From Pseudomonas gingeri (GTDB taxonomy: Bacteria > Pseudomonadota > Gammaproteobacteria > Pseudomonadales > Pseudomonadaceae), in NCBI RefSeq assembly GCF_013385635.1, contig NZ_JACAPR010000011.1, positions 434,001 through 498,000 on the forward strand: a DNA stretch of 64,000 nt, written 5' to 3'. Positions 24,628 to 32,651 of the stretch are shown here, one piece after another; the first letter of the stretch is position 1; each line of letters begins with the position of its first letter. A program made the position numbers and the translations under genes. The notes beneath the pieces were generated by a model. It was not told the origin of the DNA. It worked only from the letters and a program-made list of their open reading frames with translations, and did no database searches.

Positions 24628-25476
24628 ATGTCTCTGAAAGAAGTGTTGCTGGGGTCGCTGTTGTGCGGCGGCTTGTGGGTGTCTGCGAGTCATGCCGCTG
24701 AAGCCCCGGTGCTGAAGATCGCCACCGAGGGTGCCTATGCGCCGTGGAACTTCACCAGGCCGGGCGGTCAGCTCGATGGTTTCGAGATCGACCTGGCCCA
24801 TGAGCTGTGCGAGCGCATGAAGGCCCGGTGCGAGGTGGTCGCGCAGGACTGGGATGGCCTGATTCCTTCGCTCAATGCCGGCAAGTTCGACGCCATCATG
24901 GCGGGCATGAGCATCACCGAAAAGCGCCAGCAGGTGATCGGCTTCAGCCGGCCTTATGCCGCGCCGCTCAACGGTTTCCTGGTCATGGGCCAGGGGGCGC
25001 TCAGCGGTTTGCCGGGCGCCGGGCGCAGCATCGACCTGGATCAGGATGAAGCCGGGGCCAAGGCGCTGGTCGAACAGATGAGGCCGTTGCTCAAGGGCAA
25101 GGTCCTGGGTGTCCAGGGCTCGACCACCGCCTCGGCCTTTGCCGAGAAATACCTGGCGGACCTGGTCGAGGTCCGTGAATACAAGACGGTGGATGCCCAT
25201 AACCTCGACCTGCTCAGTGGTCGCATCGATGCCGTGTTGGCCAATGCCGTGGTGTTGAAGCTGGCCACCGAGGCGGCGGATATGCACGACTCGAAAATGG
25301 TCGGGCCGATCTTTGCCGGGGGCGTGTTCGGCCCCGGCATCGGCGTAGGGCTGCGCAAGAACGATGACGCCCTCAAGGCCCGGTTCGATCAGGCGATCAC
25401 TGCGGCCGTAGCCGACGGGACGGTCCGGCGGCTCTCGGAGAAGTGGCTCAAGCTTGACGTCACGCCGCTCAAATAA
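24628..25476 (+). CDS. Periplasmic amino-acid/opine-binding protein
   Basis: 282 residues. A signal peptide (LKEVLLGSLLCGGLWVSASHAAE) precedes a type 2 periplasmic-binding fold: LKIATEGAYAPWNFTRPGGQLDGFEIDLAHELC, the cluster 3 signature of ArgT/HisJ/OccT proteins. ATG 24628 follows GAGGAA; an upstream in-frame ATG would spoil the signal peptide. Ligand by context is an opine-type arginine or ornithine conjugate (inference). Confidence 0.87.
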   Translation: MSLKEVLLGSLLCGGLWVSASHAAEAPVLKIATEGAYAPWNFTRPGGQLDGFEIDLAHELCERMKARCEVVAQDWDGLIPSLNAGKFDAIMAGMSITEKRQQVIGFSRPYAAPLNGFLVMGQGALSGLPGAGRSIDLDQDEAGAKALVEQMRPLLKGKVLGVQGSTTASAFAEKYLADLVEVREYKTVDAHNLDLLSGRIDAVLANAVVLKLATEAADMHDSKMVGPIFAGGVFGPGIGVGLRKNDDALKARFDQAITAAVADGTVRRLSEKWLKLDVTPLK

Positions 25477-25518
25477 GGTGCCTTGCGTTATGTCTGGATT
25501 GCTGTGGAGCGGGATGAA

Positions 25519-26643
25519 ATGAGTGGTGAAACAATCGTCGTCGGCGGGGGCCTGGTGGGCCTCTCCGTCGCCTACGGACTGGCCCGCGAGGGGCAGTCGG
25601 TCAGGCTGCTGGATCAGGGCGATGTGGCGTGGCGGGCGGCCCGGGGCAATTTCGGGTTGGTCTGGGTACAGGGCAAGGGGTACGGGATGCCGGCGTATGC
25701 GCGCTGGACCCTCGGCTCCGCGGCGGCCTGGCCGCGTCTGGCGCAGGATCTGCTCGCCGAGACCGGCATCAATGTGCAACTGCATCAGCCCGGAGGTTTT
25801 CTGCTGTGCCTGGAGGCGGCGGAGCTGGATGAGGAGTCCCGGCGCCTGCATTGGCTGCGCGAGGCACTCGAGGGCGATTACCCCTTTGAACGGCTGACGC
25901 CGGCCGAGTTGCGCCGCCGCTTGCCGGGGGTAGGGCCCGATGTGGTCGGAGCCTGTTACTGCCCGGCGGACGGTCATGTCAATCCGTTGCTGCTGCTGCG
26001 GGCGCTGACCATGGCGGTCCAGCGTCGTGGCGTGGTGCTGCAGACCGGCTGCGATGTCGAGCGTATCGAGCGCCATGGCGAGGGTTATCGCGTCACCGGA
26101 GCCGGCGAAAGCTGGCTTGGCGATCGCGTGGTGCTGGCGGCCGGCCTGGGCAACCAGGCGCTGGCAGCCCAGGTGGGACTGAACGTCAAGGTTACGCCCA
26201 ATCGCGGGCAGATCCTGGTGACCGAACGCCTTGCGCCGTTTCTGTATCACCCCACCAACTATGTACGCCAGACCGCGGAGGGCAGCGTGCAGTTGGGCGA
26301 TTCCCATGAGGCGGCCGGGCTGAACGACAGCATCAGTGCTGGCGTCGTGGCGTCCGTGGCGCAGCGCGCGGTGAGCTGTTTTCCGCGGTTGGCGGGGGTG
26401 CAACTGGTACGTGCCTGGGGCGCCCTGCGGGTACTGAGCGAGGATGGTTTCCCGATCTACCGGCAGTCCCGCGAATGCCCCGGGGTGTTTGCGGTGACTT
26501 GTCATAGCGGCGTCACGCTGGCGGCGGCCCACGCCTTCCAATTGGCGCCCTGGATAGCCGGAGCGGCGCCACCGGCGGACCTGGATGCTTTCAGCGATCA
26601 ACGTTTCCAGCAGGTTTTCAGGGAGGCCGGGCATGGGCGCTAA
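25519..26643 (+). CDS. FAD-dependent amine oxidoreductase, beta subunit (OoxB/NoxB-like)
   Basis: 374 residues of the DAO/glycine-oxidase fold. The FAD motif IVVGGGLVGLSVAYGLA is at residues 6-22. The segment RGNFGLVWVQGKGYGM (near 43-58) resembles octopine/nopaline oxidase B subunits and the HcnC/sarcosine-oxidase-beta group. In opine oxidases it removes the amino-acid moiety by oxidising the secondary amine, giving an oxoacid plus arginine or a similar amino acid. It overlaps the next, small FeS gene by 11 bp. LhpB-type hydroxyproline dehydrogenase is an alternative. Confidence 0.85.
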   Translation: MSGETIVVGGGLVGLSVAYGLAREGQSVRLLDQGDVAWRAARGNFGLVWVQGKGYGMPAYARWTLGSAAAWPRLAQDLLAETGINVQLHQPGGFLLCLEAAELDEESRRLHWLREALEGDYPFERLTPAELRRRLPGVGPDVVGACYCPADGHVNPLLLLRALTMAVQRRGVVLQTGCDVERIERHGEGYRVTGAGESWLGDRVVLAAGLGNQALAAQVGLNVKVTPNRGQILVTERLAPFLYHPTNYVRQTAEGSVQLGDSHEAAGLNDSISAGVVASVAQRAVSCFPRLAGVQLVRAWGALRVLSEDGFPIYRQSRECPGVFAVTCHSGVTLAAAHAFQLAPWIAGAAPPADLDAFSDQRFQQVFREAGHGR

Positions 26644-26947
26644 AGCACTGTTTCGCAGTATCGAGCCGGCCGGTCCACGGGTCACCATCGAATTCAACGG
26701 CCGGCCGCTCGACGTCCTGGCCGACACCACCCTGGCGGCGGCCTTGCTCGACGCCGGGATTCGCCAGAGCCGCCAGACCCCGGTCAGCGGTGCGCCGCGC
26801 ACGACGTACTGCATGATGGGGGTGTGCTTCGATTGCCTGGTGCTGATCGACGGTATCTCCCGGCAGGCGTGCCAGGTCCGGACTCAGCCCGGCCTCAGGG
26901 TGCATAGCCATTGTCCTGTTCCTGTCGAGGGTGATGCCGATGCCTGA
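26633..26947 (+). CDS. [2Fe-2S] small subunit of opine-oxidase-type complex
   Basis: 104 residues with a plant-ferredoxin-like fold. The N-terminal beta half is VTIEFNGRPLDVLADTTLAAALLDAG. The Cys cluster is YCMMGVCFDCLVLIDG with a later Cys in RQACQ, matching the small subunits of HcnA, LhpF and SoxA-N-terminal type. It carries electrons between the two flavoproteins. GGGAGG precedes ATG 26633. It overlaps both neighbours, so all three subunits are made together. Confidence 0.87.
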   Translation: MGAKALFRSIEPAGPRVTIEFNGRPLDVLADTTLAAALLDAGIRQSRQTPVSGAPRTTYCMMGVCFDCLVLIDGISRQACQVRTQPGLRVHSHCPVPVEGDADA

Positions 26948-28316
26948 TCAAATTGATGTCCTGGTCCTCGGCGCGGGACCGGCCGGCATGGCCGCCGCTC
27001 TGCAATTGCAGGCCCTGGGCCTCGAAGTGCGGGTACTGGATGAACAGCGCAGCCCCGGTGGGCAGATCTATCGCGAGATCAGTCGCGTGCCTTCGGCGCG
27101 GAAAAAGCTGCTGGGTGCCGACTATGCGGCGGGTGGCACAACGGTCACCGAGTTCCTGGCCAGTGGGATCGACTACGTGGCGAATGCCTCGGTCTGGTTG
27201 ATCAGTGCCGAGCGGGAGGTGCATTACCATGTCGCCGGCCAGGCCCATGTGGTGCAGGCCCGGCGCATCCTGCTGTGTGGCGGGGCCTATGAGCGGCCGA
27301 TGCCGATTCCCGGCTGGACGCTGCCGGGGGTGATGACCGCCGGGGCAGGGCAGATCCTGTTGAAAAGCGCCGGGCAGGTGCCGAGCGGGCCGGTGGTACT
27401 GGCCGGTAGCGGGCCGCTGCTCTATCTGCTGGCCGCCCAGTACCTGCAAGCCGGGGTGCGGGTGAGCGCGCTGGTGGATACTTGTACCCGGCGCGACTTG
27501 CTTGCGGCGCTGCGCTGGTTGCCTGCAGCGCTCAAGGGCTGGCGCCAGCTGCGCAAGGGCATTGCGCTGATGCACAGTCTGAAACGCGCCGGTGTTGCCT
27601 GGTATCGCGGTGCGAGCGACCTGCGAATAGAGGGGCGCGAGCAGGCCGAAGCGCTGACCTTCCAGGCCCGGGGACACACGCAACGTATTGCTTGCGAGTT
27701 GATTCTCCTGCACCAGGGCGTGGTGCCCAACACCCAGCCCAGCCTGTCGATGGCGGCCGCGCATCGCTGGGATGACAGCCAGATGTGCTGGGTCGCCGAG
27801 CAGGATGAGTGGGGGCAGCTCAGCGTTCCCGGATGTTTTATCGCCGGTGACGCAGCGGGCATTGATGGCGCCGAGGCGGCGGCGGTACAGGGTCGTGTGG
27901 TTGCCCTGGGCATTGCCTTGTCATTGCAGCGGCTCTCTGCGCACGCGGCGCGGCAGCAGGCCAGGCCGTGGCGCCGGCTGCTGGACAAGTACCGCAGCGT
28001 GCGGCCGTTCCTGGAACGCCTGTATCGCCCGCAACCCTCGCTGTGCCTGCCGGCCGACGAGACCATTGTCTGCCGTTGTGAAGAAGTGACCGCTGGCGCG
28101 ATCCGCGAATACGCGGCACTCGGTTGCCTGGGGCCCAATCAGACCAAGGCTTTCGGTCGCTGTGGCATGGGGCCCTGCCAGGGGCGCCAGTGTGGCCTCG
28201 CCGTGACCCAGATTCTCGCTGACGCCCATCAGGTCACACCGGCGCAGGTCGGCTACTACCGCATTCGACCACCGCTCAAACCCATCACGCTGGCTGAACT
28301 CGCCAGTCAGGATTGA
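26940..28316 (+). CDS. FAD/NAD(P)-binding oxidoreductase, alpha subunit (OoxA/NoxA-like)
   Basis: 458 residues. The FAD site VLVLGAGPAGMAAALQLQ is at residues 7-24, a second Rossmann motif (VVLAGSGPLLYLLAAQYL) is near 144, and CFIAGDAAGI lies near 300. The C terminus has a BFD-like [2Fe-2S] site: CRCEE near residue 378 and FGRCGMGPCQGRQCG near 405. This is the large-subunit design shared by OoxA, HcnB, LhpE and SoxA. ATG 26940 fits GAGGG best; GTG 26931 and ATG 26934 are alternatives. Confidence 0.86.
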   Translation: MPDQIDVLVLGAGPAGMAAALQLQALGLEVRVLDEQRSPGGQIYREISRVPSARKKLLGADYAAGGTTVTEFLASGIDYVANASVWLISAEREVHYHVAGQAHVVQARRILLCGGAYERPMPIPGWTLPGVMTAGAGQILLKSAGQVPSGPVVLAGSGPLLYLLAAQYLQAGVRVSALVDTCTRRDLLAALRWLPAALKGWRQLRKGIALMHSLKRAGVAWYRGASDLRIEGREQAEALTFQARGHTQRIACELILLHQGVVPNTQPSLSMAAAHRWDDSQMCWVAEQDEWGQLSVPGCFIAGDAAGIDGAEAAAVQGRVVALGIALSLQRLSAHAARQQARPWRRLLDKYRSVRPFLERLYRPQPSLCLPADETIVCRCEEVTAGAIREYAALGCLGPNQTKAFGRCGMGPCQGRQCGLAVTQILADAHQVTPAQVGYYRIRPPLKPITLAELASQD

Positions 28317-28335
28317 TCTTCAGGAAGCTTGAGAA

Positions 28336-28689
28336 ATGACTTCAATTGTTCGTCTGGACAGTAACGCCCGACTCAGTCGTGCAGTGATCCACAACGGTAT
28401 CGTCTGGTTGGCCGGGGTGGCTCCCGCGGACTGCAGCCAGGGCGCCGCCGGTCAGACACGCCAGGTGCTGGCCCGTATCGATGAGCTGCTGGCCCAGGCC
28501 GGCAGTGACCGCGGGCGCCTGCTGTCCGTGCAGATCTGGATGGCCAGGATGGATCTGCACTTCGAGGTGATGAATGAAGCCTGGTGCAACTGGTTGGGCG
28601 ATGCCGGCCGACCCGCTCGCGCGACCTGCCAGGTGACGTTCGACGATCCCGATCTGCTCCTGGAAATCATCGTCACCGCGGCCATCTGA
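28336..28689 (+). CDS. RidA/YjgF-family imine/enamine deaminase
   Basis: 117 residues. The trimeric RidA fold is supported by VIHNGIVWLAGVAP near residues 17-30, TRQVLARIDELLAQAGSDRGRLLSVQIWM, and the conserved Arg in RPARATCQV near residue 95. RidA proteins hydrolyse reactive imines and enamines released by flavin amine oxidases. Placed directly after the oxidase subunits, it likely hydrolyses the imine they make. 20 bp separate it from the alpha subunit. Confidence 0.85.
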   Translation: MTSIVRLDSNARLSRAVIHNGIVWLAGVAPADCSQGAAGQTRQVLARIDELLAQAGSDRGRLLSVQIWMARMDLHFEVMNEAWCNWLGDAGRPARATCQVTFDDPDLLLEIIVTAAI

Positions 28690-28744
28690 GCGTGAGCCGG
28701 GCTACGTGCCCGGCGCCGATACAACATGACAAGAAGGTACTCCC

Positions 28745-29791
28745 GTGACTCGTTATATCGACGTAAGCGACCTGGCCGAACTGGTTCGGGTCAAAGGGCT
28801 GCTGCCCTGCCTGGCCGAGATGGCCGACTACATCCGTGAAGACTATCTGCGCTGGGCCGACTTTGAAAAATGCGCCCGCCTGGCCAATCACTCGCCGGAG
28901 GGCGTCATCGAGTTGATGCCGATTTCCGACGCGGCCCTGTACGCTTTCAAGTACGTCAACGGTCATCCGAAGAACACCCTGGATGGCATGCTCACGGTAA
29001 TGGCGTTCGGTGCCCTGAGCGACGTCGACAGCGGTATGCCGGTGCTGCTCAGCGAGATGACCCTGATCACCGCGATTCGCACCGCGGCCACCTCGGCGCT
29101 TGCCGCTCGCTACCTGGCCCGCCCCGGCAGCCGACGCATGGCATTGATCGGCAATGGTGCGCAGAGCGAGTTCCAGGCTCTGGCCTTTCATCATCTGCTG
29201 GGCATCGATCATATCAGTCTGTACGACCTCGACCTCGCCGCCACGACCAAGCTGGCGGCCAACCTGCGCGCCTGGCCGGGGATCACCCTGCGGATCGCCG
29301 GCTCCGTTGCCGAGGCCGTGCGTGGCTGCGAGATCGTCACCACGGTCACTGCCGACAAGAGCTACGCGACGATCCTGACGCCGGACATGATCGAGCCGGG
29401 CATGCACCTCAATGCCGTAGGCGGCGATTGCCCGGGGAAAACCGAACTGCACCGCGATATCGTCGAGCGGGCGCGGGTGGTGGTCGAGTACGAACCCCAG
29501 AGCCGCATCGAAGGTGAAATACAGCAGATGCCGGCCGATTCGCCGGTCACCCATTTGTGGCAGGTGATCAACGGTCAGGTACCTGGCCGCGAGCACGACG
29601 GACAGGTCACGTTGTTCGATTCCGTCGGCTTTGCCCTGGAGGACTACTCGGCGCTGCGCTACGTGCTGGACATCGCCAGGACGCTGGGCATCGGCTCGGA
29701 TATCCAGCTGGTGCCGCGGTTGGAGAACCCGAAGGACTTGTTCGCCTTGCTCGTTCGCGATGCCGAGCCCCGGCAGCAGCTCAGCGCCTGA
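28745..29791 (+). CDS. Ornithine cyclodeaminase/mu-crystallin family protein
   Basis: 348 residues. The NAD-binding core shows LIGNGAQSEFQALAFHHLLG near residues 136-155, MTLITAIRTAATSALAARYLA near 102-122, and VGGDCPGKTEL near 227, which carries the Asp used in ornithine cyclodeaminase. It converts L-ornithine to proline and ammonia, or reduces cyclic ketimines in some relatives. In occ regions ocd follows the opine oxidase genes, and this order is the same. GAAGG precedes the ATG. Confidence 0.87.
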   Translation: MTRYIDVSDLAELVRVKGLLPCLAEMADYIREDYLRWADFEKCARLANHSPEGVIELMPISDAALYAFKYVNGHPKNTLDGMLTVMAFGALSDVDSGMPVLLSEMTLITAIRTAATSALAARYLARPGSRRMALIGNGAQSEFQALAFHHLLGIDHISLYDLDLAATTKLAANLRAWPGITLRIAGSVAEAVRGCEIVTTVTADKSYATILTPDMIEPGMHLNAVGGDCPGKTELHRDIVERARVVVEYEPQSRIEGEIQQMPADSPVTHLWQVINGQVPGREHDGQVTLFDSVGFALEDYSALRYVLDIARTLGIGSDIQLVPRLENPKDLFALLVRDAEPRQQLSA

Positions 29792-29869
29792 ACCCGCCGA
29801 TTACCCCCCAACAGATCCCGGGTCTGGCAACCGGCCCTGGATCAATGACAAAAAAAGAGGGACACCTCC

Positions 29870-30724
29870 GTGGGACCATTGCACCGTCAGCCTTTCACCC
29901 TGGATACGCCCCTGGCGTCCGTAGCCGATCACCGGACACCACGCGGCCCGGCCATTGCCGGCGCGATCAAGCTGCAGATCGAGCAGTTGCACAAGCGCTA
30001 CGGCGAACACGAGGTGCTCAGGGGCATTTCGCTGCAAGCACGTAGCGGCGATGTCATCAGTCTTATCGGTGCCAGCGGCTCGGGAAAAAGCACCTTGCTG
30101 CGTTGCATCAACTTCCTGGAACAGCCCGATGCCGGGGTGATCGCACTCGATGGCAAGCGCATCGAAATGCGCAACGCCAGGGGCGATTACCAGATGCCGG
30201 ATGCCCGCCAGTTGCAGAGCCTGCGCACACGCCTGGCGATGGTGTTCCAGCACTTCAACCTGTGGGGCCACATGACGGTCCTCGACAATATCTGCACGGC
30301 GCCGCAAAAGGTCCTGGGCCTGACCCGCCAGCAGGCTCTGGAGCGTGCCTACAGGTACCTGGACAAGGTCGGCCTGGCCCCGCGGGTAGCGGAGCAATAC
30401 CCGGGGTTTCTCTCCGGCGGCCAGCAGCAGCGCGTCGCCATCGCCAGGGCGCTGGCGATGGAACCCGAGATCATCCTGTTTGACGAACCCACCTCGGCAC
30501 TTGATCCGGAGTTGGTCGGGGAAGTGCTGAAGGTGATACAGGCGCTGGCCGAGGAGGGCCGGACCATGGTGATGGTCACCCATGAAATGGCCTTCGCCCG
30601 CCAGGTCTCCAGCCAGGTACTGTTTCTTCACCAGGGCCGGGTGGAAGAGCAGGGTGGCGCGAGCCTGCTGGATGCGCCACAAAGCGAGCGGCTGCGGCAG
30701 TTTCTGTCGAACCGCTTGAAGTGA
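29870..30724 (+). CDS. Polar amino-acid/opine ABC transporter ATPase (HisP/OccP-like)
   Basis: 284 residues. Walker A is GASGSGKST near residues 64-72, the signature is LSGGQQQRVAIARAL near 179-193, and Walker B is IILFDEPTSALDPE. The TRLAMVFQHFNLWGHMTVLDN Q-loop is the HisP-family form. An unusual 30-residue N-terminal extension precedes the domain. Start GTG 29870 has GAGGG at good spacing; a later start is possible. It completes the importer begun at 23155, though placed at the far end of the operon. Confidence 0.87.
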   Translation: MGPLHRQPFTLDTPLASVADHRTPRGPAIAGAIKLQIEQLHKRYGEHEVLRGISLQARSGDVISLIGASGSGKSTLLRCINFLEQPDAGVIALDGKRIEMRNARGDYQMPDARQLQSLRTRLAMVFQHFNLWGHMTVLDNICTAPQKVLGLTRQQALERAYRYLDKVGLAPRVAEQYPGFLSGGQQQRVAIARALAMEPEIILFDEPTSALDPELVGEVLKVIQALAEEGRTMVMVTHEMAFARQVSSQVLFLHQGRVEEQGGASLLDAPQSERLRQFLSNRLK

Positions 30725-30745
30725 TCCTGGCGTTACCTGCCGGCT

Positions 30746-30775
30746 TCGTGCCGCGCCGAAGCCGACGCGGCACGA
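30746..30775. terminator. Hairpin between convergent ABC ATPase and Zn-dehydrogenase genes
   Basis: TCGTGCCGCG and CGCGGCACGA form a perfect 10-bp stem around a 10-base loop, midway between convergent genes. No T run follows. Confidence 0.5.
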
Positions 30776-30809
30776 GACTCCGGCTCAGATCGCCCGGCTC
30801 GGAGGCCGG

Positions 30810-31844
30810 TCATGCGGGGAGGGTGATCTGCAGCTTGACGTCCCGTGGCAGCGCCTGGTCGGCACGCTCGAAGGCTTCGATCGAGCGTTCGAACGGGTAG
30901 CTCGCGCTGATCAGGGGTTTCACATCGATCTTGCCGCTCGCCAGCAAGGCGATCGCGCGCTCATAGACATTGGCGTAGCGGAACACCGTCACCAGGCGGA
31001 TTTCCTTGACCATCAGCGCGACGATATCCAGGGCCACCGTGGACGCCGGCATGCCGACACAGACCACGGTTCCCCCAGGGCGCAGGTGGTTCGCCAGATC
31101 GACAAAGGCCGCGGCGGCGCCGGAGCATTCGAAGACCAGGTCGACACCGCGATTTTCCGTCAATACCGCCACCTGGCCGCTCAGGTCGGCGCCCGTGAGC
31201 CCCTCGATCCCTGGGTAATGCGCGACGTTCTGCAGCTTTTCCGCGGCTGGGTCGAAGATCAGTACACGGGCGCAGCCCGCGGCCAATGCACAGAGTGCGG
31301 TGAGAATGCCGATGGTGCCCGCGCCCATCACCAGTGCCACATCGCCCGGTTGCACGCCGGCCTTGGTGGCGGCCTGCATCCCCACGGCCAGGGGCTCGAC
31401 CATGGCCCCCTCGGCCTGAGTAATAGTGGCGGGCAGGCGATAGACCAGCGTCGCCGGGTGGATCACCTCCGAGGTCAGGCAGCCATGGACCGGTGGCGTC
31501 GCCCAGAAGGTCAGCGCCGGGTCGAGGTTGTACTGGCCGATACGGCTGGGGCGGCTGGAAAAGTCCGGGATGCCCGGCTCGATGCAGACCCGGTCACCCG
31601 GGCACAGGTCGACGACCGCCGCACCACATTCCAGTACCGTGCCGGCGGCTTCATGACCCAGCACCATCGGCGCATCGACCACGAAGGGGCCGATACGGCC
31701 ATGGCGATAGTAGTGGATGTCACTGCCGCAGATACCGACCACATCCATGCGTATGCGCACGTCCCTGGCGCCCAGTACCGCGGGCAGTTCGATCTCGCGC
31801 AGGGCGAGTTGACGCGGACTTTCGAGAACAAGAGCCTGTACCAT
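30810..31844 (-). CDS. Zn-dependent alcohol dehydrogenase, xylitol/sorbitol-type
   Basis: 344 residues of the medium-chain dehydrogenase family. Catalytic zinc ligands are seen in GICGSDIHYYRHG (Cys near 39), LGHEAAG (His-Glu near 64), and EPLAVG (Glu near 150). The NAD motif is VMGAGTIGILTAL near 173. The structural-zinc lobe is altered: the usual four Cys are absent in the segment PGIPDFSSRPSRIGQYN. This form occurs in some polyol dehydrogenases. It would oxidise a polyol such as xylitol, arabitol or sorbitol. The gene is last in a minus-strand run with an SDR, a 2-hydroxyacid dehydrogenase and an FAH protein. Confidence 0.85.
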   Translation of the reverse strand: MVQALVLESPRQLALREIELPAVLGARDVRIRMDVVGICGSDIHYYRHGRIGPFVVDAPMVLGHEAAGTVLECGAAVVDLCPGDRVCIEPGIPDFSSRPSRIGQYNLDPALTFWATPPVHGCLTSEVIHPATLVYRLPATITQAEGAMVEPLAVGMQAATKAGVQPGDVALVMGAGTIGILTALCALAAGCARVLIFDPAAEKLQNVAHYPGIEGLTGADLSGQVAVLTENRGVDLVFECSGAAAAFVDLANHLRPGGTVVCVGMPASTVALDIVALMVKEIRLVTVFRYANVYERAIALLASGKIDVKPLISASYPFERSIEAFERADQALPRDVKLQITLPA

Positions 31845-31853
31845 CGTGACACC

Positions 31854-32615
31854 TCATATGCATGTATAGCCGGCATCGGCCGTGATGATCGAACCTGTCA
31901 GCAGGCTGGCCGCATCGGACGCCAGGAACTGCACCAGGGATGCTATTTCGTGGGGCTGGCCCATGCGCCCGGCGGGCGTCATGTCGAGCCATCTGTCGAT
32001 CAGCCCGGGCTGGCTTTCCAACCCTTGCAGCAGGGGCGTCTCTATATAGGTGGGCGCAACGGCATTGACCCGTACCCCACGTGCGGCCCATTCCACCGCC
32101 AGGGACTTGGTCAGGTGATGCACCCCGGCCTTGGAGGCGTTGTAGTGACACTGGGGTTGCGGGACATTGACGATCTGTCCGGACATCGAGCCGATATTGA
32201 TGATCGAGCCGCGCCCGGCCTCGAGCATCCGCCGACCGAAACCGCGGCAGGTACGGAACACACCGCCGAGATTGACGCCGATGACCTTGTCCCACTCCGC
32301 GTCACTCATGTCCTCGGCCGGGGTGTTGGTCACGATGCCGGCATTGCAGACGAGGATGTCCAGTGCCGGCAGGGCCACGGCCAGGGCATTGATCGCCGTG
32401 CTGTCGGTCACATCCAGGGCCTCGGCCCGCGCCTGGTAGCCCTGGGCGTTGAGTGCTTGGGCGGTGGCTTCGGCGCGCTCGCGCAGGATATCGGTGCAGA
32501 TCACCTCGGCACCCGTGGCGGCCAAGGCCTCGGCGATGGCCGCGCCGATGCCCTGGCCCGCGCCGGTCACCAGCGCGAGTTTGCCGGTCAGCGATTGTTT
32601 TTCACGGTAATTCAT
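31854..32615 (-). CDS. Short-chain dehydrogenase, sugar/polyol type
   Basis: 253 residues. Cofactor site TGAGQGIG near 17-24, NAG near 91, catalytic Ser in IGSMSG near 142, Tyr-Lys in YNASK near 158-162, and a C-terminal DAGYTCI end. The GSMSGQIVN and HYNASKAG pattern is frequent in pentitol and pentose dehydrogenases. It could oxidise a polyol or aldopentose to start the pathway below. It is 9 bp upstream of the Zn-dehydrogenase gene in the same run. Confidence 0.85.
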   Translation of the reverse strand: MNYREKQSLTGKLALVTGAGQGIGAAIAEALAATGAEVICTDILRERAEATAQALNAQGYQARAEALDVTDSTAINALAVALPALDILVCNAGIVTNTPAEDMSDAEWDKVIGVNLGGVFRTCRGFGRRMLEAGRGSIINIGSMSGQIVNVPQPQCHYNASKAGVHHLTKSLAVEWAARGVRVNAVAPTYIETPLLQGLESQPGLIDRWLDMTPAGRMGQPHEIASLVQFLASDAASLLTGSIITADAGYTCI

Positions 32616-32651
32616 CGTTCGCCTCTCTCAAATCACTGCACAAATCACTGC

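Noticed and set aside
24607..26814. 735-codon antisense frame across the binding-protein and FAD-subunit genes
   Set aside because: A shadow of GC-rich genes on the other strand; it spans two real genes and has no domain or ribosome site.
25519..28316. Hydroxyproline dehydrogenase (LhpBEF) or cyanide synthase (HcnABC)
   Set aside because: Subunit design is shared, but no hydroxyproline epimerase, deaminase or semialdehyde dehydrogenase lies in this operon, cyanide synthase operons lack importer and cyclodeaminase, and the OccR-like regulator plus HAAT importer fit opines better. Not fully excluded.
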